Shown here: positions 24,823-33,633 of the stretch, piece after piece
Layout of the letters: each line of letters starts with the position of its first letter
How positions within the stretch are numbered: position 1 is the stretch's first letter
Source of the DNA: Bacillus sp. FJAT-49736
Lineage (GTDB): Bacteria > Bacillota > Bacilli > Bacillales > Bacillaceae_C
Direction: 5' to 3'
Length of the DNA stretch: 64,000 bases
NCBI RefSeq assembly: GCF_018343615.1
Contig: NZ_JAGYPI010000001.1
Span: 1,382,960 to 1,446,959, forward strand
Position numbers and translations under genes: made by a program
Notes under the pieces: model-generated
The model's input: only the letters and a program-made list of their open reading frames with translations
What the model was told of the DNA's origin: nothing
Database searches by the model: none

Positions 24823-26253
24823 ATGACAATTTCAGGGCTTGAATATATCAAACGAATCGATTCCTTAAATAATGAGGTATGGATAAACGGTCAAAAAATT
24901 AGTGGAAAGATTTCGGACCATCCAGCCTTCAAAGGCATTTTAAAAAGCAAGGCACACTTATTTGATATGCAAAAATCTCCCCTTCATAAGGATCTTTTAA
25001 CCTTTAGGTCACCAAGTAATAAAGAAATTGGTTTTTCTTTTCAACAGCCTAAAACCATAGAAGATTTACAAAAACGAAGGATTGCCACTAAGTTATGGTC
25101 CAAAACAAATGCAGGACTTTTAGGAAGATCACCAGATTATGTGAATAGCGGGATCATGGCATTAGGTGTTGCACATGAATTATTTGGAAAAAACGACCCG
25201 AAATACGGAACCAATATTCTCCGAACTTACGAAAAAGCTATGGATTACGATTTAACATTTACTCATACTTTTATCAATCCACAAGTTAATCGTTCCGCAA
25301 GTTATTTGGAGGATTCGAGTTCAAACATTATTGCTGCAAAAGTAGTCAAAGAAACTTCAGATGGAATAATCATCCACGGGGCACGATTATTATCTACCCA
25401 AGGTGGGATTACAGATGAGATTTTAGTTATTCCGGCAGGCGGTAATTTTATCGATGAATCTTATATCTATGCTTTTGCTATACCATCTAACACACCTGGC
25501 TTGAAATTTCTTGGCCGCGAATCTTTTGTATTAAACGATTCCCCTTTTGACTCTCCCCTTTCATCCCGCTTCGAGGAAATGGATACTGTAGTTGTATTTG
25601 ACAATGTCCTAGTGCCTTGGGAAAATGTTTTTCTATATAAGGATTACAACATTGCTTATTCAATGTTTACGGAAACAAATTTTAATACATTATTACTCTA
25701 TCAAGCAGTCACAAGAATGATAGTAAAGACTGAATTTATTCTCGGCCTTTCCGAAGCAATCGTTGATGCAATTAATATTGGGGAATATCAACATGTAAAA
25801 GACAAGGTGAGTGAAATCATCGTTACACTTGAAATATTGAAAGGACTGCAATTATCTGCAGAAATACAAGCAAAAGAAAATAGTTGGGGAACTTTAGTGC
25901 CGGATGCCAAACCGTTAAATGCAGCTATTAATTATTATCCGCGCATATATCCTCGATTAGTGGAAATTATACAGCTTTTAAGTGGAAGCAGCTTAATAAC
26001 CCTTCCAACGGAATTGGATTTTCAATCACCTGTAAGAGAATATATTGATCTTTATCTTCAAGGAGCCAATTCTTGTGCAGAAGATAAAATAAAACTATTT
26101 CGATTAGCATGGGATTTTTGCATGAGTCCATTCGGAACCCGACAAACTCACTTTGAGCGATTCTTTTTTGGAGACCCTGTAAAATTAGGAATAGGATTAT
26201 ATAATGGTTATGAAAAGGGAGATTATGTGAATTTTATAAATGAATTCTTATAA
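24823..26253 (+). CDS. 4-Hydroxyphenylacetate 3-hydroxylase family protein
   Basis: This 476-residue enzyme belongs to the HpaB family of FADH2-dependent aromatic hydroxylases. Family traits include the N-terminal GLEYIKRIDSLNNEVWINGQKI, a central THTFINPQVNRS segment with the substrate loop, LVPWENVFLYKD, and a helical C-terminal domain ending NEFL. HpaB-type enzymes hydroxylate phenols with reduced flavin from a separate reductase. No HpaC-type reductase gene is adjacent. The closest B. subtilis relative is probably YoaI. The ATG at 24823 follows AAAAGGTGTGGG. It converges on the molybdoenzyme genes. Confidence 0.88.
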   Translation: MTISGLEYIKRIDSLNNEVWINGQKISGKISDHPAFKGILKSKAHLFDMQKSPLHKDLLTFRSPSNKEIGFSFQQPKTIEDLQKRRIATKLWSKTNAGLLGRSPDYVNSGIMALGVAHELFGKNDPKYGTNILRTYEKAMDYDLTFTHTFINPQVNRSASYLEDSSSNIIAAKVVKETSDGIIIHGARLLSTQGGITDEILVIPAGGNFIDESYIYAFAIPSNTPGLKFLGRESFVLNDSPFDSPLSSRFEEMDTVVVFDNVLVPWENVFLYKDYNIAYSMFTETNFNTLLLYQAVTRMIVKTEFILGLSEAIVDAINIGEYQHVKDKVSEIIVTLEILKGLQLSAEIQAKENSWGTLVPDAKPLNAAINYYPRIYPRLVEIIQLLSGSSLITLPTELDFQSPVREYIDLYLQGANSCAEDKIKLFRLAWDFCMSPFGTRQTHFERFFFGDPVKLGIGLYNGYEKGDYVNFINEFL

Positions 26254-26269
26254 AAACACTCCCCAAAAA

Positions 26270-26305
26270 AGTAACCAATCATATAGCCGGATTGGTTACT
26301 CCCTT
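26270..26305. terminator. Bidirectional terminator, HpaB gene / molybdoenzyme operon
   Basis: AGTAACCAATC (26270-26280) pairs with GATTGGTTACT (26290-26300), with T residues on the plus side and an A run on the other. It contains the stop codon of the small molybdoenzyme subunit. Confidence 0.85.
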
Positions 26306-26760
26306 TTTAATACACTATGAATGGCCTCCATCATTTCCTGATAACTAGTACATCTGCAAATATTAGACTCCAACCAGTCTTGAATCATTTCCTCATCTGC
26401 CTCCGGAAATAGAGTAGTTAAAGCATGTGCATTCATAATAAATCCCGGTGTACAATAACCGCATTGGAAAGCATTTTTCTCTACGTATGCCTGTTGAATA
26501 GGGGAATATGGTAATCCTTCTATCGTTACAATTTCTTTTTCAATTGATTCAATTCCAAGGATTAAGCATGACTTTTGCGGCCATCCATCGACGATAATGG
26601 TACAGGCTCCACAATCGCCATTTCCACATCCATACTTTGTGCCAGTTAACCCTAAGTGATCGCGAATAATCGTTAATAGTGTATCCCTGGCCCGAATGTG
26701 TACCTCTCTGGCTTCACCATTAACTTGTAAGTAGCCATTAAAGTATTGCGAGTCTGTCAT
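26296..26760 (-). CDS. Xanthine dehydrogenase family [2Fe-2S] subunit
   Basis: This 154-residue iron-sulfur subunit of a molybdenum hydroxylase (PucE/CoxS class) binds two [2Fe-2S] clusters. The plant-ferredoxin type has Cys45, Cys50, Cys53 and Cys65 in YGCGNGDCGAC...SC. The helical type has CGYC and CRC in FQCGYCTPGF...NICRCTSY. It passes electrons from the Mo site to FAD. It is the last gene of a three-gene operon; its ATG comes directly after the TAA of the FAD subunit. Confidence 0.92.
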   Translation of the reverse strand: MTDSQYFNGYLQVNGEAREVHIRARDTLLTIIRDHLGLTGTKYGCGNGDCGACTIIVDGWPQKSCLILGIESIEKEIVTIEGLPYSPIQQAYVEKNAFQCGYCTPGFIMNAHALTTLFPEADEEMIQDWLESNICRCTSYQEMMEAIHSVLKRE

Positions 26761-27594
26761 TTACTCCACCTCCAGCTGGTGAAAAATTTCATGTAGGGTC
26801 CTTTCTAACACAAATCTTTTATATTCAATCGAGCCTTGTATATCGTTAATCATAGGCTGCGTCCATTGCTCTATAGCAGTTTTAATACGCTCTGTATATG
26901 AAAATTGCCCATTATTTAATGGATCATCGATTAGTTCAGATTGTATTGGAAGAGTAGATACTCCGCTTGCCGCAATTTTTAATCGTCCATCTATTTTAAT
27001 AGCGTTTATCGACAGTACAGGATATCCCACCGTTCCTATCGTTCTTATCTTATTTGCATAATATGGCGCACTTAGATATCTTTCATCAACAATTAATTGA
27101 ATGAGTAAGGTTCCTAATGGTAATTGATATTCCTCATCAAAAGCTGCTTTTAAAGAAAGCGTTTCTACGCCGTTTAAAGTAGCAACGACTACTTCAGCCT
27201 CTGTAACCAAAAACGGAAGAATTGCCTCTTTAAAGCGGATATTGCTGCAAATATTACCACCAAGTGAAATTTTATTTCGGGCTGTCTGATCAGCTATTTC
27301 ACGGGCGGTTTTGCTTAATAACGGAAAATGATCTTGATAGACTGCTTGAGTTAAAGAAATGCAAGAGCCAAGAATAAATTTTTGATTCTGTACCATTAAA
27401 CTATTACATTCAGGTATCCCATTTACATCAATAACTGCATCTGTATGCAATAGATTTATTCGACTGAGTGTGATAATTTCCGTTCCACCACCATAATACA
27501 GCGGAGTTTTTCCTTGTTGCCGCAAAGAATGAAATAAATTAATTGCTTCTTGAATAGTTCCTGGCTTAAAGTATTCAAAATTACTAGATATCAT
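26761..27594 (-). CDS. Xanthine dehydrogenase family FAD subunit
   Basis: This FAD-binding subunit of about 277 residues (PucC/CoxM class) starts ISSNFEYFKPGTIQEAINLF and holds the flavin motif YYGGGTEII and TARNKISLGGNICSNI. The C-terminal CO-dehydrogenase-flavoprotein-like domain follows. It hands electrons to NAD+ or another acceptor. The start at 27594 overlaps the TGA of the large subunit as ATGA, typical coupling; the frame extends to 27621, but that would overlap the large subunit by 31 bases. It is the middle gene of the operon. Confidence 0.9.
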   Translation of the reverse strand: MISSNFEYFKPGTIQEAINLFHSLRQQGKTPLYYGGGTEIITLSRINLLHTDAVIDVNGIPECNSLMVQNQKFILGSCISLTQAVYQDHFPLLSKTAREIADQTARNKISLGGNICSNIRFKEAILPFLVTEAEVVVATLNGVETLSLKAAFDEEYQLPLGTLLIQLIVDERYLSAPYYANKIRTIGTVGYPVLSINAIKIDGRLKIAASGVSTLPIQSELIDDPLNNGQFSYTERIKTAIEQWTQPMINDIQGSIEYKRFVLERTLHEIFHQLEVE

Positions 27595-29912
27595 AAGCCA
27601 GCTCCTATTTTTGTCCGCCATAGATTTTCAGGTGTTAATGGAAGTGTCATTATTTCTGTATTTAGCGCATTGGATAAACTGTTAGATAATGCAGCTGGAA
27701 TACCGATAATACCATGTTCCCCAATCCCTCGAATTCCATATGGAGAATCTAAAAATGGAGTTTCAATAAAATCCACAAAATACTCCGGATTTTCCCCATA
27801 TCGTAACAAATGGTAGGTTCTTAGCTGTGGATTTAATACAATCCCTTCATTCGTAAAATCAAATTTTTCCCTTGTAGCAAAGCTTAATCCCATATGAGCA
27901 GCCCCCATCACCTGTCCTCTAGCAAGTAGTGGGTTAATCAGTCTACCGCAATCAATAACTGCATAAACCTTTTTTAGTTCATACGTAAAGGATGCTTCAT
28001 CAAAATCCACTACTACTGCCTCCGCTCCAACTGTCCATTCTGGTCCAGGCATTCCCTTTCCGGTTTCAGGATCAATGGGTACAATATTGCGTAATATATA
28101 TTTGCCTCTTCCAATTATTTCACCGCCAATGGCACTTCCCTTTGGATATTTATAACCATGTGCCAGATCTGCCATTGGAATATTTTTAGCTGGATTTGCC
28201 CTTAAGTATACCTTTCCACCACCAACTTCTAAATCCTCTTCCTCCACTAAAAGAATTTTTGCAGCAATATGTTTAAACTGATCAATTGCATCATTACAAG
28301 CATCCATTACTGCTCTACCCACCATGAAGGTACCTCTGCTTGCCACCGTTTTCCAATGTTCTGGTGTAATTTCCGTATCGACAGCCATTTTTACATGGAC
28401 CATGCTTACATCCATTTGAAACCTTTCTGCAATAATTTGTGTTAGGGCAGTTTTTGTCCCTTGACCTATTTCCACTAAACCAGTGTTAAGGTTCATACTT
28501 CCATCATCATTGAAAGTAATAATAGCACCGGAACCAGCATCTGAATCAATATTGGATGTTTTCCATAATCCGCTAATTCCGATTGATCTTATTTTTCCGG
28601 AAGAAAGCTTTTGTCTATATTCAATATTGGGACCTAGCATTTCTTTTAATCGCACTAAGCATTTTGTAAAATTACCAATATTACTTGCAGTCAATACTGT
28701 TTGGGTTGGGGTAGTATCCCCCTCCTTAATGGCATTTTTCAGGCGAAAATCAATGGGGTCCATATGGATTTCCTTTGCTAGAATATCAATCGTTCTATCC
28801 ATGGCAAATGTTAGTTCTGAGTGGCTAAAGCCCCGAAATGAAGTGGAATATGGATGATTGGTATACATACAATAAGAGTCGCACCACACGTTTTCAATAT
28901 TATATGGACCGGTACAATCTATCGCGGCAGATTTACTCATGTCTACACCCTTATCCGAATATGCTCCTCCATCAAACAAGTGGGTTATTTTCGCAGCTAG
29001 AATTTTCCCATCAAGAGTACAGCCAATTTTAACGGTTGCATCCAGTCCAATGTGAACCGGAGACATAACCAGATCCTCTTCCCTGGAATTCAAAACCTTC
29101 ACCGGGACTCCGCCAACTTCCCTAGATGCAATATAAGCCAGGTATTCCAGTTGAATGGCTGCCTTTCCCCCATACGCTCCGCCAACCAAAGGAGTGTGAA
29201 CCTCCACTTTTCCCTCCTCAATACGAAAAATATTGGAAATGGATTTTTTTATTAAATAGGGGGCTTGAGAAGCTGAATATATGATAATCTTTCCGGATGG
29301 AGTGATTTCTGCAATGGCACATCTTGTTTCCATTGCGGCATGGTCTGCTTGTGTAAAGGAATAGCTCTTTTCCATAATGACATCACATTTCGAAAAACCT
29401 TCATCAATATCTCCTTTTCGAATCTTCGAATGATTTGCGATATTGGTGCCTGGCACCGGATATATACCTTTCATAACTGTGTAATTTCCTAGGTTTTCAT
29501 GGACTAACGGGGCATTTTGCTGGAAAGCATCCGTTGGTGAATTGACTACGGGTAGTGGGGAGTAGCTAATCTTCACTAGATTTGCAGCTTGTTTTGCCTG
29601 ATATTTTTTTTCCGCAACGATCATTACAACGGGCTCACCATAATAACGTACCTTATCATATGCTAAAGGTGGTCTGTCAAAAATATCTTCTCCGGTCAGC
29701 GGAAGATTTTCACCGGTTATAACAGCTTTTACACCATGGATGGTTTTTGCTTTTGAAGTATCTATCGATAAAATTTTTGCATGTGCATATGGACTAAGTA
29801 CGAACTCGCTTTCTAAAACATGATTAAAGGGTAGATCATTTGTATACTTAGAATTGCCTGTTACTTTATCATGTGCTTCTTTTCTTAAGACGCTTTTGCC
29901 TAATCCGGACAT
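27591..29912 (-). CDS. Xanthine dehydrogenase family molybdopterin subunit
   Basis: This 773-residue catalytic subunit (PucD/XdhA class) has the a/b hammerhead domain at 1-130 (VLRKEAHDKVTGNSKYTNDL), then the Mo-cofactor domain with VGGAYGGKAAIQLEY. The substrate-channel Arg segment is TSFRGFSHSE, GLVEIGQGTKTAL follows, and the proposed base Glu is in GIRGIGEHG near the end. Such enzymes hydroxylate purines or other N-heterocycles with water as oxygen donor. The gene order large-FAD-FeS differs from B. subtilis pucCDE. The substrate is not certain; mobB, moeA and moaA lie 14 kb away. GGAGGAGG precedes the ATG. Confidence 0.9.
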   Translation of the reverse strand: MSGLGKSVLRKEAHDKVTGNSKYTNDLPFNHVLESEFVLSPYAHAKILSIDTSKAKTIHGVKAVITGENLPLTGEDIFDRPPLAYDKVRYYGEPVVMIVAEKKYQAKQAANLVKISYSPLPVVNSPTDAFQQNAPLVHENLGNYTVMKGIYPVPGTNIANHSKIRKGDIDEGFSKCDVIMEKSYSFTQADHAAMETRCAIAEITPSGKIIIYSASQAPYLIKKSISNIFRIEEGKVEVHTPLVGGAYGGKAAIQLEYLAYIASREVGGVPVKVLNSREEDLVMSPVHIGLDATVKIGCTLDGKILAAKITHLFDGGAYSDKGVDMSKSAAIDCTGPYNIENVWCDSYCMYTNHPYSTSFRGFSHSELTFAMDRTIDILAKEIHMDPIDFRLKNAIKEGDTTPTQTVLTASNIGNFTKCLVRLKEMLGPNIEYRQKLSSGKIRSIGISGLWKTSNIDSDAGSGAIITFNDDGSMNLNTGLVEIGQGTKTALTQIIAERFQMDVSMVHVKMAVDTEITPEHWKTVASRGTFMVGRAVMDACNDAIDQFKHIAAKILLVEEEDLEVGGGKVYLRANPAKNIPMADLAHGYKYPKGSAIGGEIIGRGKYILRNIVPIDPETGKGMPGPEWTVGAEAVVVDFDEASFTYELKKVYAVIDCGRLINPLLARGQVMGAAHMGLSFATREKFDFTNEGIVLNPQLRTYHLLRYGENPEYFVDFIETPFLDSPYGIRGIGEHGIIGIPAALSNSLSNALNTEIMTLPLTPENLWRTKIGAGL
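29445..29457. repeat. Palindrome GGTGCCTGGCACC inside the molybdoenzyme gene
   Basis: This 13-base palindrome encodes PVPGT in the large subunit. The same core, with A at the centre, lies at 20785-20797 in an intergenic position. Confidence 0.6.
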
Positions 29913-29999
29913 AAGGCGATAACCTCCTCCCAGAACAGAAATGGTACCTTTATTCTATATGCATCATCCTTTCTATATATGTAATTATTTAGCTCCAGA

Positions 30000-30031
30000 A
30001 AAATAATAAAACTCGCCATCATCCGACGAGT
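30000..30031 (-). terminator. Terminator of the DUF1657/DUF421 operon
   Basis: On the minus strand ACTCGTC and GGCGAGT enclose GGATGAT..., followed by TTTATTATTTTT. It lies at the end of the DUF421 gene. Confidence 0.75.
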
Positions 30032-30032
30032 A

Positions 30033-30899
30033 TTATTCATTCAGCAAATGCTTCACCCGCTCTACCATATTGGAGAGCTTTTCAGCGTTCTTTCTATACA
30101 TTTGTTTTGCCTCATTGGAATCTGTCGCAAGTGTAAATAACTCCAAATCGGCCTGGCATTTTTTTATAGTAGCAAGTAATAGGGCTCTCTCCTGGGAATT
30201 TGGAATCTGAATTTTGTCGTCATAAATATCGACTGTCAATTTTCCGTAAGAATCAATTTGCCCGATGACAACATTATCAAGAGCAACATTAAGCTTTTGT
30301 AGTTCCGTCTCTATCCAAGCTCGATTATAACCAGTTAACCCAAGTGGCTCATCTAAAATTTTCCCCTCCATAATTACCGTTTGCGGTACTTTTTCAGAAG
30401 GTACTACTAACCTTATATCTTTCGGTGTTATAGGTTGACTTTCCTTCTTTAACAGCACGCTTAAATCACCACTTGGCTCTAACACGGCAAATTCAACATC
30501 TGCAATATTAAAAGCATTTTTCTTTCGAAGCAGCTCCATTAAATTATCCACACTATATTTTTCTTTATTTAAGTTATCTTCTTGAATTTTTCCGTCCTTG
30601 ATGACAACAGTTGCTTTACCTTCCAACATTTCTCGCATTTTCTTGTTTTTTAAGGTACTCATGCTTATAGCAAGGGGAATAATCGTCCAAACTAATAAAC
30701 TACATATGCCGTGAAAGAAATTATCTTTTACACCCGTTGAGGTTTGGGCAGCAATATTTCCTATCGTAATACCAACTACATATTCAAATAACGAGAGTTG
30801 TGAAATTTGTTTTTTACCAAGAATTTTTGTAAGTAAAAACAAAACAATAAGTAATGAAAAAGACCTAATTACAATATTCAGCCACTCTGGTAAGTTCAT
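30033..30899 (-). CDS. YetF/DUF421 membrane protein with C-terminal DUF1657-like tail
   Basis: This is a 288-residue protein. Three N-terminal TMs (LVLFLLTKILGKKQISQLSLFEYVVGITIGNIAAQ) and a cytoplasmic DUF421 domain (about 85-230) are typical of the YetF family. The last 53 residues (LLATIKKCQADLELFTLATDSNEAKQMY...VERVKHLL) closely resemble the DUF1657 proteins encoded just upstream, so the gene looks like a YetF-DUF1657 fusion. In other Bacilli, YetF and DUF1657 genes sit in the spoVA2mob operon linked to spore heat resistance; the spoVA genes are absent here. AAAGGAGAG lies before the ATG. It is the third gene of the operon. Confidence 0.85.
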   Translation of the reverse strand: MNLPEWLNIVIRSFSLLIVLFLLTKILGKKQISQLSLFEYVVGITIGNIAAQTSTGVKDNFFHGICSLLVWTIIPLAISMSTLKNKKMREMLEGKATVVIKDGKIQEDNLNKEKYSVDNLMELLRKKNAFNIADVEFAVLEPSGDLSVLLKKESQPITPKDIRLVVPSEKVPQTVIMEGKILDEPLGLTGYNRAWIETELQKLNVALDNVVIGQIDSYGKLTVDIYDDKIQIPNSQERALLLATIKKCQADLELFTLATDSNEAKQMYRKNAEKLSNMVERVKHLLNE

Positions 30900-30916
30900 A
30901 ACACACTCTCCTTTCT

Positions 30917-31120
30917 TTATCCCTTATATTGGGGTTCTTCTCTTTCCAGTACATAGACACGGTTTTGCAGATCTTGCATAATAGCTTCAGCTTCCATCAT
31001 ACATTCATGGAATATACGCTTTGCTTCGTCATCTCTGGCAAGTATGGCTAAATGACTAAAGCTATTTTTCGCTCCATTTAGACTTGCTATACAATTTTTC
31101 ACATCCGATGCAATGGTCAC
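30917..31120 (-). CDS. DUF1657 family protein, divergent copy
   Basis: This 67-residue helical protein reads TIASDVKNCIASLNGAKNSFSHLAILARDDEAKRIFHECMMEAEAIMQDL, then EREEPQYKG. It shares the EEPQYK end and the helix-hairpin layout with the next gene upstream, so the two are old duplicates. GTG at 31120 is the likely start: AGGGGG lies 7 bases before it and the paralogue also begins MT; the ATG at 31126 would sit too close to that site. The function is unknown; the family is linked to sporulation in other Bacilli. Confidence 0.75.
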   Translation of the reverse strand: MTIASDVKNCIASLNGAKNSFSHLAILARDDEAKRIFHECMMEAEAIMQDLQNRVYVLEREEPQYKG

Positions 31121-31143
31121 AATCATTCCCCCTTTTTTCCATT

Positions 31144-31179
31144 ACCGGCGGCCATGTCTGCATGTTCAAAACCGCCGGC
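31144..31179 (-). other. GC-rich hairpin between the two DUF1657 genes
   Basis: ACCGGCGG (31144-31151) pairs with CCGCCGGC-type bases (31172-31179), with a nested CATG...CATG. No T run follows on either strand, so it is more likely an mRNA processing or stability element than a terminator. Confidence 0.5.
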
Positions 31180-31190
31180 TCTGACTATTT

Positions 31191-31397
31191 TTACTGTTGT
31201 TTATATTGTGGTTCTTCTTGTTCTACCTCATTCATCCTCGGCGTTAATGTGTCAATAATAGATTGTGTTTGTTGTGCACATGATTGATACAGCTGCTTCG
31301 CTTGCTGATTATCCGTTGCTAAAGCAAAGCTTTCTAAGTTTGCCTGTGCACTTTTTAATCCTGAAACCGTTTGTTTAATGTTATTAATAACAGTCAT
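31191..31397 (-). CDS. DUF1657 family protein
   Basis: This 68-residue protein reads MTVINNIKQTVSGLKSAQANLESFALATDNQQAKQLYQSCAQQ, then EQEEPQYKQQ. This is the standard DUF1657 sequence: two amphipathic helices with the ALATDNQQAKQLY signature. It is the first gene of a three-gene operon with a divergent DUF1657 copy and a DUF421 protein that ends in a similar domain. CAGGAGGGAG precedes the ATG. DUF1657 occurs in spoVA2mob operons but its biochemical role is unknown. Confidence 0.88.
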   Translation of the reverse strand: MTVINNIKQTVSGLKSAQANLESFALATDNQQAKQLYQSCAQQTQSIIDTLTPRMNEVEQEEPQYKQQ

Positions 31398-31612
31398 ACG
31401 TACTCCCTCCTGGGTTTGCTATTATTTGTTCATATTTGAACGAATATATTTTGTGATGATATCCTCACATTTATTATTTGAAAAAATTCCCTTAAGGCAA
31501 GAATAAAGAATAGAATTACATATATTCAAACATTTCAAATTAATATATAATGAAAATTGTTAGTATCACGAAATGTTCCCATTATTCTTATTTTTCAAAG
31601 GAGGACTAATAA

Positions 31613-33424
31613 ATGCAAAAAACAGTGGAAAAGAGATTAAAACGTTCCGAAGTTCCTGTGGATAATACGTGGAATTTGGAGGATTTATTTGCTAATGAAA
31701 AGCAATGGGAGACCGAGCTTAAAGCCATAGAGGACGACATCTCAAAAGTTACCCAATTTAAAGGAAAGCTTAACTCCGGTGCGAAAGTATTACTGGAATG
31801 TTTAAACGCTGAAGAACAGCTCTACATTCGTGTTATAAGAGTTTCAACATATGCTAGCCTTAAATCCTCCGAGGACGGCTCTGATCCTACAAACCAAGGT
31901 AATTCATCCTTAGTGGCAGCCATGCATGCCAAATTAGGAGCAGCTTTATCTTTTATTGAGACAGAAATTCTATCTCTACCCGAAGGAACTATCGAACAAT
32001 ATCTACAACAAGAAACAGAACTAACTGTATTTGAGAATAAATTAAGTGAAATATTAGAGCAAAAAAAATATGTACTTTCTCCTGAAGTAGAAGAACTATT
32101 AGCATCCTTAAGTGAAATACATAATGCACCGTATACGATTTATGAGCTTAGCAAATCCTCCGATATGCAATTTAATTCTATTGTAGATGGTGAGTACGAA
32201 TTACCAATGTCATTTGCTCTTTATGAAGACCGTTACGAATTATCTCCTAATACAGAGGTACGAAGGAAGTCATATGATTCCTTTATAAAAACACTTGAAC
32301 AATATAAAAACACTTTTGCTGCTACTTATGCGACAGAGGTTAAGAAACAAGTCGCCATTTCACGCGCTCGCAAATATTCCTCTGTGACAGAAATGCTTCT
32401 ACACCCTCAAAAGGTCACATTGGAAATGTATCATAATCAATTAGATATTATTCAAAAAGAATTAGCTCCCCATATGCAACGCTTTGCTAATTTGAAAAGA
32501 CGGGAATTAGGCTTAGATAAAATGCATTTCTGTGATTTAAAAGCACCTCTAGACCCGGAATTCAATCCTAAAACGACCTTTAATGAAGCTGCAGGTATGA
32601 TTCTAGAAGCTCTTGAGGTAATGGGTCCGGAATACAGCGAAATTATGAAAACAGCATTAACCGAAAGATGGGTAGATTTAGCAGACAATATCGGTAAGTC
32701 CACAGGTGCATTTTGCTCTAGTCCTTATGGGGTACACCCTTATATTCTAATTACATGGACCGATACAATGCGCGGTGCTTTTGTTCTGGCACACGAATTG
32801 GGCCATGCAGGTCATTTTTATCTTGCAGGCCGTAATCAAAGATTTGTGAATACACGTCCTTCTACTTATTTTGTAGAAGCTCCATCAACCATGAATGAAC
32901 TATTGCTTGCAAATCATATTCTGTCCAAAACGAACGATAAACGCATGAAGCGTTGGGTAATTTCGAGCTTATTAGGTACATACTATCACAATTTTGTTAC
33001 TCATTTGCTTGAAGGTGAATTCCAGCGGAGAGTATATCGCCTTGCAGAGGAGGGTAAACCATTAACTGCCAAAACACTTTGCGAACAAAAATATGAAGTA
33101 ATAGCGAACTTCTGGGGTGATGCTGTAGAGCTAGATGAAGGTGCTGGACTAACATGGATGCGTCAGCCACATTATTATATGGGGCTATATCCATACACCT
33201 ATTCAGCAGGCTTAACCGTTTCGACAGCAGTTTCACAGATGATTCAGGAGGAAGGACAGCCTGCAGTAGATCGTTGGCTGGAAGTATTAAAGGCTGGTGG
33301 GACATTAACGCCGCTAGAGCTAATTAAAAAAGCAGGTGTAGATATGTCAAAACCAGATGCAATCAAAAAAGCTGTAGCTTATGTAGGCTATCTAGTAGAT
33401 GAGTTAGAAAAAAGTTATTTATAA
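31613..33424 (+). CDS. pepF: Oligoendopeptidase F
   Basis: This M3B zinc metallopeptidase of 603 residues has the zinc site HELGHAGH at 394-401, a third ligand Glu in the following helix (PSTMNELLLANH), and the typical N-terminal helical half starting KRSEVPVDNTWNLEDLF. It hydrolyses peptides of about 7-17 residues in the cytoplasm. Length matches the family (about 600). AAAGGAGGACTAATAA precedes the ATG at 31613. It is transcribed alone and converges on mprF across a shared terminator. Confidence 0.95.
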   Translation: MQKTVEKRLKRSEVPVDNTWNLEDLFANEKQWETELKAIEDDISKVTQFKGKLNSGAKVLLECLNAEEQLYIRVIRVSTYASLKSSEDGSDPTNQGNSSLVAAMHAKLGAALSFIETEILSLPEGTIEQYLQQETELTVFENKLSEILEQKKYVLSPEVEELLASLSEIHNAPYTIYELSKSSDMQFNSIVDGEYELPMSFALYEDRYELSPNTEVRRKSYDSFIKTLEQYKNTFAATYATEVKKQVAISRARKYSSVTEMLLHPQKVTLEMYHNQLDIIQKELAPHMQRFANLKRRELGLDKMHFCDLKAPLDPEFNPKTTFNEAAGMILEALEVMGPEYSEIMKTALTERWVDLADNIGKSTGAFCSSPYGVHPYILITWTDTMRGAFVLAHELGHAGHFYLAGRNQRFVNTRPSTYFVEAPSTMNELLLANHILSKTNDKRMKRWVISSLLGTYYHNFVTHLLEGEFQRRVYRLAEEGKPLTAKTLCEQKYEVIANFWGDAVELDEGAGLTWMRQPHYYMGLYPYTYSAGLTVSTAVSQMIQEEGQPAVDRWLEVLKAGGTLTPLELIKKAGVDMSKPDAIKKAVAYVGYLVDELEKSYL

Positions 33425-33586
33425 TAACATCTTTCATAAACTATGATGCTTCATTCATTGTAAATTTTATCATGGGTATAGAATCAGCACTCTTTTGTTA
33501 AAAAAAGCTACTCGGTGACTACATTAAGACTTATAATATGCTATTAAAAACAACACTTTTTACAAAACATCCATTTTAAAGAAAAT

Positions 33587-33633
33587 GAAAAAACGCCCTA
33601 ACCTGTTATCACTCGGTTTTAGGGCGTTTTTTT
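33587..33633. terminator. Bidirectional terminator, pepF / mprF
   Basis: AAAAACGCCCTAA pairs with TTAGGGCGTTTTT across a 17-base loop that includes the mprF stop codon. T runs lie on both strands. Confidence 0.88.

Noticed and set aside
33425-33586. Sixth copy of the MITE-like repeat after pepF
   Set aside because: AACATCTTTCAT and TTCATTCATTGTAA recall the family, but the inverted end AAAAGAGCC is missing.
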